In this document: piece by piece, positions 28,196 through 37,958 of the stretch
Layout of the letters: every line of letters starts with the position of its first letter
How positions within the stretch are numbered: the first letter of the stretch is position 1
Source: Pseudomonas sp. BSw22131
GTDB taxonomy: Bacteria > Pseudomonadota > Gammaproteobacteria > Pseudomonadales > Pseudomonadaceae
Length of the DNA stretch: 64,000 nucleotides
NCBI RefSeq assembly: GCF_026810445.1
Contig: NZ_CP113949.1
Coordinates: 1,736,001 to 1,800,000 of the forward strand
Direction of reading: 5' to 3'
Notes under the pieces: generated by a model
Told to the model about the DNA's origin: nothing
What the model saw: the letters and a program-made list of their open reading frames with translations, nothing else
Databases searched by the model: none
Translations under genes and position numbers: made by a program

Positions 28196-28381
28196 GTACG
28201 CCTCCTTTTTGATCGACTGCGATGAATATGCAGGCGATTACTGATCTGTAAAAGCGAAAGTCAGCGCCAGAGGCCTTAGCTCTGGCGCGATCACCTCCAC
28301 ACACCGGCCGTAACGGCTAACCAGAATGCCCCGCTTCAGAACCGCCACCCGTAGCCAATCAACTCAACCGAATCGCCTGCC
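28196..28381. other. Short non-coding or remnant stretch truncated by the IS3 element
   Basis: A hairpin GCCAGAGGCCTTAGCTCTGGC lies near 28267-28287 (stem GCCAGAG / CTCTGGC). Minus-strand frames run to stops near 28240 and 28345 without a start, so the 3' end of a lost gene (possibly an effector partner of the immunity gene) could be here. That cannot be shown. Confidence 0.25.
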
Positions 28382-28445
28382 TGTAGTGGTCTAATGAAAC
28401 CGGACACCCTTTTAGGCGAGAATACTCGCCAGATCGAGGTGTCAG

Positions 28446-29608
<1,163 letters not shown>

Positions 29609-29664
29609 CCACTACAGCCACGCCCAACGCCACCTGCCGATAAATGCCCTACGCTCAACTCAAC

Positions 29665-30042
29665 CCGCCATCCGGCCCGCTGCCGCTCGTTTCCTGAACC
29701 GAAACCCCTGACGCCGCAGCGCCTCGTCCACCAGCAACTCGAACTCACGCCACGTGATGCTGGCGAGCGTCTAGCCGTTTGGAGTGGCGACGGTGTTGAG
29801 GAGGGTGGGGCGTTAGCGGCGGGCAAAGAGACTGGCGATGGCGCCAAACGCGAATATGACCGGCAGAACGAATTAGTCAAACGAGGCGACAGTTTTGAAA
29901 GTCGTAACAAGCTTCATCGGCTGAAGCTGCTGCATCCCGGAAAAAACCGGCAATGGTGCGCTGGCAACTGAATGTAGATAGATCCCAGAAGCCGGTAGGC
30001 GATGAAAAATAGATCGTCGAAGAGAGAGGTTTTCTTGGCCAT
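29665..30042 (-). pseudogene. Dead partial copy of the Mrr-like membrane nuclease gene
   Basis: The minus strand from ATG 30042 (MAKKTSLFDDLFF) is closely related to the intact gene at 14294-15238, especially LLNTVATPNG then TLASITWREFELLVDEALRR QGF. Stops interrupt it (for example in place of the Gln after VATPNG), and the catalytic half after GRMAG is missing. The remnant ends about 50 bp from the IS3 element, which probably removed or displaced the rest. Confidence 0.85.
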
Positions 30043-30274
30043 GTCCGTGGTCTTTTTTTTCAGGATCCGTCAGGAAACGTTCGTGAGTGAGCTTATAGCC
30101 TCATCGTGCGCGTAAGGTTTGAAGATCGTCGATCAATGATGAGCATTCTGTAGGAAAGCTCGATAGCAGGTTACAGATATAGCCTTCACTCACCTGAGAA
30201 AGTCATGCTGGTGGCGCGATGATGTCATGGTAGAAAGTGGTCTGGACATATCGTCCGCTCGCTAAGGAAAGGCC

Positions 30275-30565
30275 ATGAGAAAGATAGGAAGCAATTTCGT
30301 CGCCGTACTCGCGCTGTTTTGCGCGTTTTCAGTTTTTGCAAAAGACACGACCATCCCCGACTCAGCCATCGTCCGATTATTGATTCAAGAATCAATCGCT
30401 TCGTATCCAGGCAATTGCCCGTGCCCTTACAACTCAGCCAGCAATGGCAGCCGTTGCGGCAAGCGTAGCGCCTACAACCGCGCTGGCGGCTACGCGCCAC
30501 TGTGCTTCAAAGAGGACGTGTCGAAAGACATGATCGAAGAGTACAGAGCGCGATTAAAGGGCTGA
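30275..30565 (+). CDS. Small secreted protein with CPCPY motif
   Basis: The product has 96 residues, with a Sec signal peptide (about 1-22, VAVLALFCAFSVFAKD) and a mature part of about 74 residues. The mature part contains four Cys (CPCPYNSASNGSRCGKRSAY, then APLCF), likely paired in the periplasm. I recall similar small proteins (CPCPY...GSxCGxRSAY...GGY) scattered in proteobacterial accessory DNA, but no function is known to me. AAGGCC lies just before the ATG at 30275. Neighbours are the dead Mrr-like copy and a BRO-N gene. Confidence 0.7.
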   Translation: MRKIGSNFVAVLALFCAFSVFAKDTTIPDSAIVRLLIQESIASYPGNCPCPYNSASNGSRCGKRSAYNRAGGYAPLCFKEDVSKDMIEEYRARLKG

Positions 30566-30722
30566 TTTCTGCGTTCCCACGCTCTTCGTCATACAGCTCG
30601 GAGAGGTTCGTCTTAGCTTCAGGATTCCTTGGGTAACCTGGAGCTTTTGATGATCGGTCCTCACGCTTCGAGTGGGAAAGCATCCCCAGATGCTCCGCGT
30701 CTCAGCCAAGGCAGCAAACAAT

Positions 30723-31286
30723 TCACCCAAAAAACCGACGCGCCGCCCGCCACCAAGACCCCCGAACCGCTCCCGAACCCGAATTCTCTTGCAACTCAGC
30801 GTGCGGCAACAGCCTCGGCATATCCCGCAGCCTGATCCACGGCTCACTCTGCCAATGCAACATGCTCACTGACAACCCCGGCCACTGAAGGAAACTCAAA
30901 CACGGACTGCTGTGCGTCGGTGGCAACTGCTCATCGCGCAACGCCGGCACCACCTCATTCGTGACCCACTGCCGCAGACCGCGATTCTCCGCGTGATGGT
31001 GATGCACCAGCATCGTGTACAACCCCGACTCGCTGAGCAGCAACTCATCCGTCAGCCCGTAATGCATCGTCAGCGTCACGACACGACGTTGGTCAGCATC
31101 AAGCTTGCGCGTCGTGCGCTCATCCAGCGGCCAGCCGATCATGCGGCTGATATCGCGGGCGCAGAACCAGACTTGGGATTCGAGGAGGAGGGCGCGGAGC
31201 TGGCGGTTGTGGCGTTGGAACGAGGTGGGTTGGAGCGTGGCGGGTGAGGGTTGCCTGGAATAGGTTGGTGCGTCGAGGTTGAGCAT
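30723..31286 (-). CDS. BRO-N domain protein (phage antirepressor-like)
   Basis: The 187-residue protein has a BRO family N-terminal domain at about 25-115: LESQVWFCARDISRMIGWPL, LTDELLLSESGLYTMLVHHH and LRQWVTNEVVPALRDE are its typical blocks. BRO-N domains bind DNA and are common in phage antirepressors and in Pseudomonas genomic islands. The C-terminal 70 residues have no known domain (ending RGSWWRAARRFFG). It may regulate neighbouring accessory genes. It could be a prophage leftover, since no other phage gene is nearby. Confidence 0.8.
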   Translation of the reverse strand: MLNLDAPTYSRQPSPATLQPTSFQRHNRQLRALLLESQVWFCARDISRMIGWPLDERTTRKLDADQRRVVTLTMHYGLTDELLLSESGLYTMLVHHHHAENRGLRQWVTNEVVPALRDEQLPPTHSSPCLSFLQWPGLSVSMLHWQSEPWIRLRDMPRLLPHAELQENSGSGAVRGSWWRAARRFFG

Positions 31287-31782
31287 TCTTGTTATCTCTG
31301 CATTTTTAGCTTTTTAGGGCTAAGGCGTCGGGAGTTAAGAAACCTCCAATGCAGAAAAGGCCGGACTTATTCCCCTTTCGGGTCTTGTATTGGTCCACTC
31401 CCGACATAGCAAAGATTTTACGACGTGCAGCCGAAAGCCGCAGGCACGTAAAGCCACATTCTAACGGGAGCGGGCGGGCCGCTGCATTGGGGTTTCTGTT
31501 GTGCGTTTCTTAGGCGCGGCGAAAGGTTAGGCCTCTCTGGGAAGGCGAGCAAGATGCAAAGCTGTAGGGCGATTCTGAAATTCAGCAGCTGATTTTGTGC
31601 TGATGGACAGGATCAGAATTCTCCCTATACTGTTTTTTTGTACAGTATTTATCGGGCAGTCCTTATCCCTTGCTGTGACACTGGTTTTCTCTCAGAGAGC
31701 AAATGAAGAATTTACAATTTGCAACGTAGGGATAGAATGGTGATCGCTCGTCACAGATTTGACCCAGAGGAAAGCTAGGTCC
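31287..31782. other. Regulatory region upstream of the restriction-modification unit
   Basis: No gene is evident in about 495 bp. The segment contains the LexA-type box (31628-31647) and A+T-rich promoter-like DNA just before dcm. It also marks the switch from GC-rich chromosome to the island. Confidence 0.45.
31628..31647 (+). promoter_or_regulatory. LexA (SOS) box upstream of dcm
   Basis: TACTGTTTTTTTGTACAGTA has perfect outer arms TACTGT/ACAGTA and the obligatory CTG-N10-CAG spacing of a gamma-proteobacterial LexA operator. It ends 135 bp before the dcm ATG and overlaps a possible -10 (TATACT). No competing divergent gene is close: the BRO-N gene starts at 31286, about 340 bp away. Confidence 0.7.
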
Positions 31783-33210
31783 ATGAACCTTTTTGAAGCC
31801 ACAACGCCCGATTCATCTACACTGGACCAATCTACCTATTCCCCTGATCCCCATCCTGCAGAAGATATGGCGCTCCTTCGCCAGCTGTTGGAGATCTATG
31901 ACCAAGGGCAGCTCGCGGCGAAATTGAATGAGATAGGGTCGTCTCATTGTCGTGAGACCGTTAACCGCTGGGTGAAAGGGAAAGCTTCGCCTCGTCTGAC
32001 ACATCAGGAATACGAGCATCTGAAGTCGTTGCTTCCAAAGCGGCCAACCACGAAGTCTTCTTTTACTTTTATCGATTTGTTTGCTGGCATCGGCGGTATA
32101 CGCAAAGGATTTGAAGCAATCGGTGGAGAGTGCGTATTCACCTCCGAGTGGAACGAATTCGCTGTAAGAACCTATAAAGCGAACCACTATTGCGATCCGG
32201 CCCGGCATCGATTCAACCAAGACATTCGGACGGTCACCCTGTCAGACAAGCTCGAAGTGAGTGACGAGGAAGCGTATCGGAACATTGATCGCGAAATCCC
32301 GGATCACGATGTGCTGCTTGCCGGATTTCCTTGCCAGCCATTTTCCTTGGCCGGTGTATCCAAGAAAAACTCTCTGGGCCGCAAACATGGCTTTGAATGC
32401 GAAACCCAAGGAACTCTGTTTTTCGACGTCGCCAGGATCATCGCGGCCAAGCGCCCGGCTGCTTTTCTTCTCGAAAACGTCAAAAACCTGAAGAGCCACG
32501 ACAAGGGCAATACGTTCCGAATCATTTGCGAAGCTCTTGATGAGCTCGGCTATGAAGTGGCGGACGTGAATGCTCCCAAGGGTTCAGATCCTAAAGTGAT
32601 CGATGCAAAGCATTTCGTCCCTCAGCATCGTGAACGAATCGTATTGGTAGGCTTTCGGCGGGATTTGAACGTCCACGGCGGTTTTACGTTGCGTGACATA
32701 GACAAGCTGATTCCCAAGCAGCGTCCTAGCTTCGGTGACGTACTGGATAAAGATGTAGATCCCAAATACATCCTCACTCCGAAGCTCTGGGACTATCTCT
32801 ATCGATATGCTGAAAAACATCGTCAAAAGGGTAATGGCTTCGGCTTCGGCTTGACCGGGCCAAATGACGTCGCACGGACCCTTTCTGCGAGATACCACAA
32901 GGATGGTTCCGAAATTCTGGTGGATCGCGGATTCGTCGAACACCTCGATTTCCACAGTGAGCTGAATCAACTCAACCGTCCTCGTAGGCTTACTCCGCAT
33001 GAGTGCTCGCGTCTGATGGGCTTCGACCGACCAGGAGAAAGCAAATTTGTGATACCTGTCTCCGACACTCAGGCGTACAGGCAGTTTGGCAACTCTGTAG
33101 CGGTCCCAGTTTTCGAGGCTGTGGCTCGATTGATGAAAGACCGGATTTTGGCTGCTAAATCCAAAACCGCTGAGGCCCAGCCTCAGTTGGAATTTGCGCT
33201 GCCTGCCTGA
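31783..33210 (+). CDS. dcm: DNA (cytosine-5) methyltransferase, Dcm/EcoRII type
   Basis: With ATG 31783 the enzyme has 475 residues, close to E. coli Dcm (472). C5-methyltransferase motifs are in order: [15 protein letters not shown] (motif I), [11 protein letters not shown] with catalytic Cys184 (motif IV), [12 protein letters not shown] (VI), [15 protein letters not shown] (VIII), a target-recognition region, and [17 protein letters not shown] (X). Long blocks are near-identical to Dcm, including [20 protein letters not shown] and [22 protein letters not shown] methylation is therefore likely. The next gene is vsr (57 bp later), then an EcoRII-like nuclease. The N-terminal 80 residues may help autoregulation. 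The LexA box lies upstream. Confidence 0.93.
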   Translation: MNLFEATTPDSSTLDQSTYSPDPHPAEDMALLRQLLEIYDQGQLAAKLNEIGSSHCRETVNRWVKGKASPRLTHQEYEHLKSLLPKRPTTKSSFTFIDLFAGIGGIRKGFEAIGGECVFTSEWNEFAVRTYKANHYCDPARHRFNQDIRTVTLSDKLEVSDEEAYRNIDREIPDHDVLLAGFPCQPFSLAGVSKKNSLGRKHGFECETQGTLFFDVARIIAAKRPAAFLLENVKNLKSHDKGNTFRIICEALDELGYEVADVNAPKGSDPKVIDAKHFVPQHRERIVLVGFRRDLNVHGGFTLRDIDKLIPKQRPSFGDVLDKDVDPKYILTPKLWDYLYRYAEKHRQKGNGFGFGLTGPNDVARTLSARYHKDGSEILVDRGFVEHLDFHSELNQLNRPRRLTPHECSRLMGFDRPGESKFVIPVSDTQAYRQFGNSVAVPVFEAVARLMKDRILAAKSKTAEAQPQLEFALPA

Positions 33211-33267
33211 GTCGAAGCAACTTCTGTATAGCCCAAGGCGCATTCGCGCCTTGGTACGGAGGTCTCC

Positions 33268-33750
33268 TTGGTCGACGTCGTCGATGCCGCAACCCGCTCC
33301 AGAATGATGTCCGGTATTCAGGGCAAAAACACATCTCCGGAGCTCCTCATCCGTAAAGCCCTGCATGCGCGGGGCTTTCGCTTTCGTATCCACGCCAAGG
33401 ATCTCCCAGGCAAACCTGACTTGCTCTTGCCGAAATACAAGGCTGCTGTGTTCATTCATGGCTGCTTTTGGCATGGACACACATGTAGATACTTCAAGGT
33501 GCCCAAGACTCGTCCTGAGTTCTGGTTAGAGAAAATCGGGAAAAATCAGATTCGCGACGGCGTCCAGGAGGCTTCTCTCAAGGCACTGGGCTGGAGAGTT
33601 CTCGTTGTGTGGGAATGCGCTGTGCGGTCGATGAAGAAGCAAAAATCTCCCTTGCTTGTTGACCTGATAGCCAACTGGCTGATAAATGGTTCTGAATATT
33701 TCGAGGTAAGCGAAAGGGATTTGGAATTCTATGTCAGAGGACAGGATTAG
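33268..33750 (+). CDS. vsr: Very short patch repair endonuclease
   Basis: The 160-residue product matches Vsr: ATRSRMMSGIQGKNTSPELL at the start, GKPDLLLPK with the catalytic Asp, the zinc/His segment FIHGCFWHGHTCRYFKVPKT and LGWRVLVVWECA. It nicks T:G mismatches made when 5-methylcytosine deaminates, protecting the sites that the Dcm neighbour methylates. The start is a TTG at 33268 with ACGGAGG 6 bases before it. The 3' end overlaps the restriction enzyme gene by 20 bp, indicating coupled expression. Confidence 0.92.
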   Translation: MVDVVDAATRSRMMSGIQGKNTSPELLIRKALHARGFRFRIHAKDLPGKPDLLLPKYKAAVFIHGCFWHGHTCRYFKVPKTRPEFWLEKIGKNQIRDGVQEASLKALGWRVLVVWECAVRSMKKQKSPLLVDLIANWLINGSEYFEVSERDLEFYVRGQD

Positions 33751-34984
33751 CGATTACTTTGAGGGTGTAGCTGCAAAATATCTTAGCGCTGTCGATGCTG
33801 ATCCCAAACGGTCTCGACAGCATGAAATAGGGGGGTTGCCCGCTGCGGGGTTTAAACAATATTTGGGTGCTCCCGATAAAAATGAGGAGTATAGATTTAA
33901 GGCCAAGCAGATCTATTTTAGCGACGAGGCGTCCACTCCTGAAATCATTGAAGGTATGGTGACGTGGTATGACTGTCGACGGAAAAAACCTCATCGGCGG
34001 CCTGAATACCGATTGTATTATTACGGAAACTCGGTAACCGAGCTTATATCTGAGGGCGATTTTTTACTTGTTGCTAAACAGCGCGACAATTCATTGCTTA
34101 TGATTTTTACCCCTGCTGGTACAACTATTGAAGCACAATTACGAGTTTTTTTCGGCCTTCCCCATGTAAGTGAGAATTTTACCAAAGGCAAGCTCGATTC
34201 AGTAGATTTGATATTACCGCTACGATTGATGCTTGAAGATCTCGGGGTAAGTCTCACCCAAGCCAACTCTGACGATGAGTTTTGGCTTGAGCAATTGATC
34301 AAGCTTTTTGGTGGTGAAATCTTTCCTCCTACGAACGCGTTTTCTGCTTATGCGAGAAAGTCTATCGGTGGATCTGTCGACCCTTTGGGCGCCCCAGATC
34401 AGACAATCCTAAATTGGATGGAACAAGAGGAAAAACTTTTTCGTATCTATGAGCGCCATTTAGTTAAGCGGCGACTTAAAATAGGTTTTGGTAGTAGTAG
34501 TGACGATGTAGATGGTTTTATTAGTTTTTCATTAAGCGTCCAGAATAGAAGAAAGTCTCGTGTTGGGCATGCATTCGAGGGACATCTGGATGAAATATTC
34601 AAGGCGCACGGCCTGCGATTTCAGCAAGGCCGTGGAAAAGGATCTGTAACTGAAAATAACTCTAAACCCGATTTCATATTTCCCGGTTTTGATGAGTATC
34701 GCGATTTAGAATTCCTAAAGGGAAACCTTGTCATGTTAGGAGCTAAAACAACATGTAAAGACAGGTGGAGACAGGTTTTGACCGAGGCAAACAGGATTCA
34801 AAATAAACATTTGATTACGTTGGAGGCCGCGATAAGCGAGAAACAAACTAACGAGATGATCTCGCAATCTCTACAGCTCGTTGTGCCTGCTAGGATTCAA
34901 GAGACGTATAGCGCCAATCAGCGTGCATGGTTAATAGGTTTGGCTGAGTTTATTTCGTTAGTAAAGTTAAAGGCTAAAAGTTAG
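33731..34984 (+). CDS. EcoRII-type (type IIE) restriction endonuclease
   Basis: The 417-residue protein has the two-domain layout of EcoRII (404 residues): an N-terminal effector DNA-binding domain (about 15-170) and a C-terminal PD-(D/E)xK nuclease (about 270-410). The C-terminal blocks RKSRVGHAFEGHLDEIF, SKPDFIFPGFDEYRDLEF, MLGAKTTCKDRWRQVLTEAN and KHLITLEAAISEKQ are EcoRII-C. Asp314, Lys339, Lys343 and Arg345 repeat the spacing I recall for EcoRII Asp299/Lys324/Lys328/Arg330. With the Dcm-like methyltransferase it should form a CCWGG system. GC content is clearly lower than the flanking chromosome. Confidence 0.9.
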   Translation: MSEDRISDYFEGVAAKYLSAVDADPKRSRQHEIGGLPAAGFKQYLGAPDKNEEYRFKAKQIYFSDEASTPEIIEGMVTWYDCRRKKPHRRPEYRLYYYGNSVTELISEGDFLLVAKQRDNSLLMIFTPAGTTIEAQLRVFFGLPHVSENFTKGKLDSVDLILPLRLMLEDLGVSLTQANSDDEFWLEQLIKLFGGEIFPPTNAFSAYARKSIGGSVDPLGAPDQTILNWMEQEEKLFRIYERHLVKRRLKIGFGSSSDDVDGFISFSLSVQNRRKSRVGHAFEGHLDEIFKAHGLRFQQGRGKGSVTENNSKPDFIFPGFDEYRDLEFLKGNLVMLGAKTTCKDRWRQVLTEANRIQNKHLITLEAAISEKQTNEMISQSLQLVVPARIQETYSANQRAWLIGLAEFISLVKLKAKS

Positions 34985-35004
34985 AAGCAAGTGTCATAGC
35001 TATA

Positions 35005-35026
35005 AGTCTTGAGACTCCTCAAGACT
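35005..35026 (+). terminator. Hairpin between the restriction gene and the DUF262-HEPN unit
   Basis: A perfect 9-bp stem AGTCTTGAG (35005-35013) / CTCAAGACT (35018-35026) with a 4-nt loop. The following tract CATATTTTGAAATTTTC is T-rich but broken, so termination may be partial. Confidence 0.6.
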
Positions 35027-35060
35027 CATATTTTGAAATTTTCTAATAAGGGAGTTTGAA

Positions 35061-36116
35061 ATGGTAGCAGAATGGGAAGTTGATCCTACGGAAGATTTTG
35101 ATGAAGACGTAGAAACTAAGGTTTATCAAATTACTTCTTATCCCGCAGACTTTACTCTGAAAGGATATCTGAGTAAGGTCGATGCGGCACAAATTATAGT
35201 CCCGGAATTTCAGAGAAAGTATGTATGGGATCAGAAAAGGGCTAGCAAGCTAATCGAGTCCTTCCTGTTAGGGCTCCCAGTTCCAGGGGTTTTTTTATAT
35301 AAAATTAAGTCTTCGAATAAGCTGTCTATTATCGACGGTCAGCAACGTATCCTGTCATCTGTGAGGTTCTTCCAAAATAGATTTGATGAGAAAATATTTA
35401 GACTGAACGGAGTAATGCCTAAGTGGGAGGGGCGTACCTATGACGAACTTGACGAGCCTGATAAATTGCTTTTGGACGATACCGTTCTCAGGGCTACGAT
35501 AGTACAGCAACTCGATCCGGCCGATGACTCAAGTATTTATCATATCTTCGAGCGTTTAAATACCGGAGGTATGAATTTAAATGCTATGGAGATCAGACGA
35601 TCAGTTTATCAGGGTAAATTTGCGAATTTGTTGGAAGAGTTGAATGAAAACGTCCACTGGCGCAATATAATCGCTAGGCCAAAAATTGATAATAGACTAC
35701 GAGATGTCGAGCTTATATTGCGAATTCTTGCATTGCAGTGTAATTCGGAAACGTATGAAAAGCCGATGAAGACCTATTTGAATTCATTTATGGCCTCATT
35801 GGGTAGGATGACTGAGTCAGAACAGGACGATTCCCTTAAAAATATGAAAATGGATTTTGAAAGGGCTGTCAGAATTATAGATGAGCAACTGGGTGATAAA
35901 CCGTTTCACCTCAGGGGGCCGATGAATTACGCTCTTTTGGACTCTGTCTATAGTGCCATTGCTAATCTTGATGATGAGCCTGATGACCTAGATTTAAAAT
36001 TTACTAATCTAAAGTCTAGTGCTGCCTATCTGTCCGCCATTTCAGTCAGTACTAGCGATGAAAAAGTTGTAAAGATTAGATTCGAAGAGGCTGCTAAGTA
36101 TTTAGGGGCGGTCTGA
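35061..36116 (+). CDS. DUF262 (ParB/GmrS-like) protein
   Basis: The 351-residue product has a DUF262 domain in its first half. VPEFQRKYVWDQKRASKLIE followed by SFLLGLPVPGVFLY, and the hallmark DGQQR at 92-96, form the ParB-like nucleotide-binding/nuclease pocket. HIFERLNTGGMNLNAMEIRR near 180-200 is also typical. It lacks the DUF1524 HNH domain of GmrSD enzymes; the rest is helical. AAGGGAG 7 bases upstream of ATG 35061 is a good ribosome binding site. The next gene (HEPN) starts one base after its stop, so the two are one unit. It is A+T-rich and follows a restriction system, suggesting a defence role. Confidence 0.85.
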   Translation: MVAEWEVDPTEDFDEDVETKVYQITSYPADFTLKGYLSKVDAAQIIVPEFQRKYVWDQKRASKLIESFLLGLPVPGVFLYKIKSSNKLSIIDGQQRILSSVRFFQNRFDEKIFRLNGVMPKWEGRTYDELDEPDKLLLDDTVLRATIVQQLDPADDSSIYHIFERLNTGGMNLNAMEIRRSVYQGKFANLLEELNENVHWRNIIARPKIDNRLRDVELILRILALQCNSETYEKPMKTYLNSFMASLGRMTESEQDDSLKNMKMDFERAVRIIDEQLGDKPFHLRGPMNYALLDSVYSAIANLDDEPDDLDLKFTNLKSSAAYLSAISVSTSDEKVVKIRFEEAAKYLGAV

Positions 36117-36117
36117 T

Positions 36118-36612
36118 ATGCTACTTAGAACGCGCGCAGCTATTGATGATTGTGAAATTCATTTAAATGAGTCAAATTCTTGGAATACTGAAGTAGAGTC
36201 TTATTTGACTCAGTATATCTTGGTTATTTTGAGTGCGGATGTCCAGCAATCTGTTTATTCGCTATTGAGTGCGCGGATAGCAAGCTCTCGCTCTGATGAT
36301 GCAGGTTTGAAGAGCTTTGCTTATTCAATGGGTGTAAAGTGTTTGAGAAGTTTTATCAAAGGAGATTTATCAAACTTCTTGGGGCTTTTTGGAGATCGCG
36401 TCAAACAATCTTTTAACCAAGAATTAGATGATCGCGTCGTTACAACGTATAATAATGCTTTATCAAAGCGGCACGAGGTCGCGCATAATTCGGGCGTAAC
36501 GACTACTTTCAGAGAGTTAAGCGGAATATATGCTGCCGCGGTGAAGATCTTAGAAGCTATGGACTCGTCTCTGAAACTAGCTGAGGAGCCCTCAGCTTTA
36601 GGGCCTGACTGA
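36118..36612 (+). CDS. HEPN-domain protein (probable RNase/partner of the DUF262 protein)
   Basis: The 164-residue helical protein has the HEPN signature Rx4H at 118-123 (RHEVAH, followed by NSG) after a long helix (VVTTYNNALSK). This is the catalytic motif of HEPN RNases; the overall pattern fits the RiboL-PSP/MAE_28990-like groups. The start lies one base after the DUF262 stop (TGATATG), so translation is coupled. A plausible scheme is that the DUF262 protein senses infection or modified DNA and the HEPN protein cleaves RNA, but this is inference. A terminator-type hairpin follows at 36654. Confidence 0.75.
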   Translation: MLLRTRAAIDDCEIHLNESNSWNTEVESYLTQYILVILSADVQQSVYSLLSARIASSRSDDAGLKSFAYSMGVKCLRSFIKGDLSNFLGLFGDRVKQSFNQELDDRVVTTYNNALSKRHEVAHNSGVTTTFRELSGIYAAAVKILEAMDSSLKLAEEPSALGPD

Positions 36613-36653
36613 GATATTTCAATAAATGGTATTTGAGTCTCTTTTCGAAATGT

Positions 36654-36686
36654 AAAAGCCAAGATTTTTAATCCTGGCTTTTATAT
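36654..36686. terminator. Terminator between the defence island and nrdB (possibly bidirectional)
   Basis: AAAAGCCA (36654-36661) pairs with TGGCTTTT (36675-36682) and a T-rich tail (ATATTT) follows on the plus strand. On the minus strand it lies just downstream of the nrdB stop, with TTTTAC following the stem. Confidence 0.75.
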
Positions 36687-36710
36687 TTACATGAGTTGGT
36701 TAACGAGTAA

Positions 36711-37958
36711 TCAATCCCAGCTAAGCGCCCCACCAGTCTGATACTCAATAACCCGCGTCTCAAAGAAATTCTTCTCTTTCTTCAAGTCCATGATCTCGCT
36801 CATCCATGGGAACGGGTTAGTCGTACCTGGGTACTCTTCCTTCAAACCAATCTGGCTCAGGCGACGGTTCGCGATGAACTTGAGGTAGTCCTCCATCATC
36901 GCCGCGTTCATGCCCAGCACGCCGCGGGGCATGGTGTCGCGGGCGTATTCGATTTCCAGTTGGGTCCCTTGCAGGATCATCTGGGTTGCTTCTTCCTTCA
37001 TTTCAGCGTCCCACAGGTGTGGGTTTTCGATTTTGATCTGGTTGATCACGTCGATGCCGAAGTTCAGGTGCATGGATTCGTCGCGCAGGATGTATTGGAA
37101 CTGTTCTGCGACGCCGGTCATTTTGTTGCGACGGCCCATGGAGAGGATCTGGGTGAAGCCGCAATAGAAGAAGATGCCTTCCAGAACGCAGTAGTAGGCG
37201 ATCAGGTTGCGCAGCAGTTCTTTGTCGGTTTCGACGGTGCCGGTTTCGAACTTCGGATCGGAGATCGAACGGGTGTATTTGAGGCCCCAGGCTGCCTTTT
37301 TGGCGACCGATGGGATCTCGTGGTACATGTTGAAGATCTCGCCTTCGTCCATGCCCAGCGATTCGATGCAGTACTGGTAGGCGTGGGTGTGGATCGCTTC
37401 CTCGAAGGCCTGGCGCAGTATGTACTGGCGGCACTCGGGGTTGGTGATCAGGCGGTACACGGCCAGTACGAGGTTGTTGGCAACCAGGGAGTCGGCGGTG
37501 GAGAAGAAGCCCAGGTTGCGCATGACGATGCGGCGTTCGTCGTCGGTCAGGCCCAGCGGATCACGCCATACGGCGATGTCGGCGGTCATGTTGACTTCTT
37601 GCGGCATCCAGTGGTTTGCGCAGCCGTCGAGGTATTTCTGCCAGGCCCAGTCGTACTTGAAAGGCACGAGCTGGTTGAGGTCGGCGCGGCAGTTGATCAT
37701 CATTTTTTCGTCGACGGCGACGCGTGCGGCGGCGCCTTCGAGTTCAGCCAGGCCTTCTGCGACGTCGAGTTTGTCCAGTGCTGCCTTGGCGCGTTTGATC
37801 GCGGCGGAGTCACTGGCGATGACGGCGCGCGCTTCTTGTGCGGCCAGGCCACCGGCGCTGTCGAGTTTGTCCATTGCCGCTTCCGAGGCATGGCCTGCGT
37901 TAGCGCCTTTGGCGGGTTCGGCGGCGTCTTCTTTGTCGAATTCGTCCCAGCTCAGCAT
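36711..37958 (-). CDS. nrdB: Class Ia ribonucleotide reductase beta subunit
   Basis: The 415-residue product (ATG 37958) carries the R2 di-iron/tyrosyl radical fold: [16 protein letters not shown] and [19 protein letters not shown] supply the Glu and His ligands. An N-terminal Ala-rich extension of about 85 residues precedes the core, as in other Pseudomonas NrdB proteins. It ends with the TGGALSWD peptide that docks on NrdA. It provides the radical for reduction of ribonucleotides to deoxyribonucleotides in aerobic growth. nrdA lies upstream on the same strand, with a fic-yhfG pair and about 720 bp of non-coding DNA between. The frame opens earlier (38018), but AGGAA precedes ATG 37958. Confidence 0.97.
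   Translation of the reverse strand: MLSWDEFDKEDAAEPAKGANAGHASEAAMDKLDSAGGLAAQEARAVIASDSAAIKRAKAALDKLDVAEGLAELEGAAARVAVDEKMMINCRADLNQLVPFKYDWAWQKYLDGCANHWMPQEVNMTADIAVWRDPLGLTDDERRIVMRNLGFFSTADSLVANNLVLAVYRLITNPECRQYILRQAFEEAIHTHAYQYCIESLGMDEGEIFNMYHEIPSVAKKAAWGLKYTRSISDPKFETGTVETDKELLRNLIAYYCVLEGIFFYCGFTQILSMGRRNKMTGVAEQFQYILRDESMHLNFGIDVINQIKIENPHLWDAEMKEEATQMILQGTQLEIEYARDTMPRGVLGMNAAMMEDYLKFIANRRLSQIGLKEEYPGTTNPFPWMSEIMDLKKEKNFFETRVIEYQTGGALSWD

Noticed and set aside
31300..31500. Possible tRNA or attachment site at the left edge of the defence island
   Set aside because: No cloverleaf or T-arm (GGTTCRA) could be built and no direct repeat was found at the right edge near 36690.
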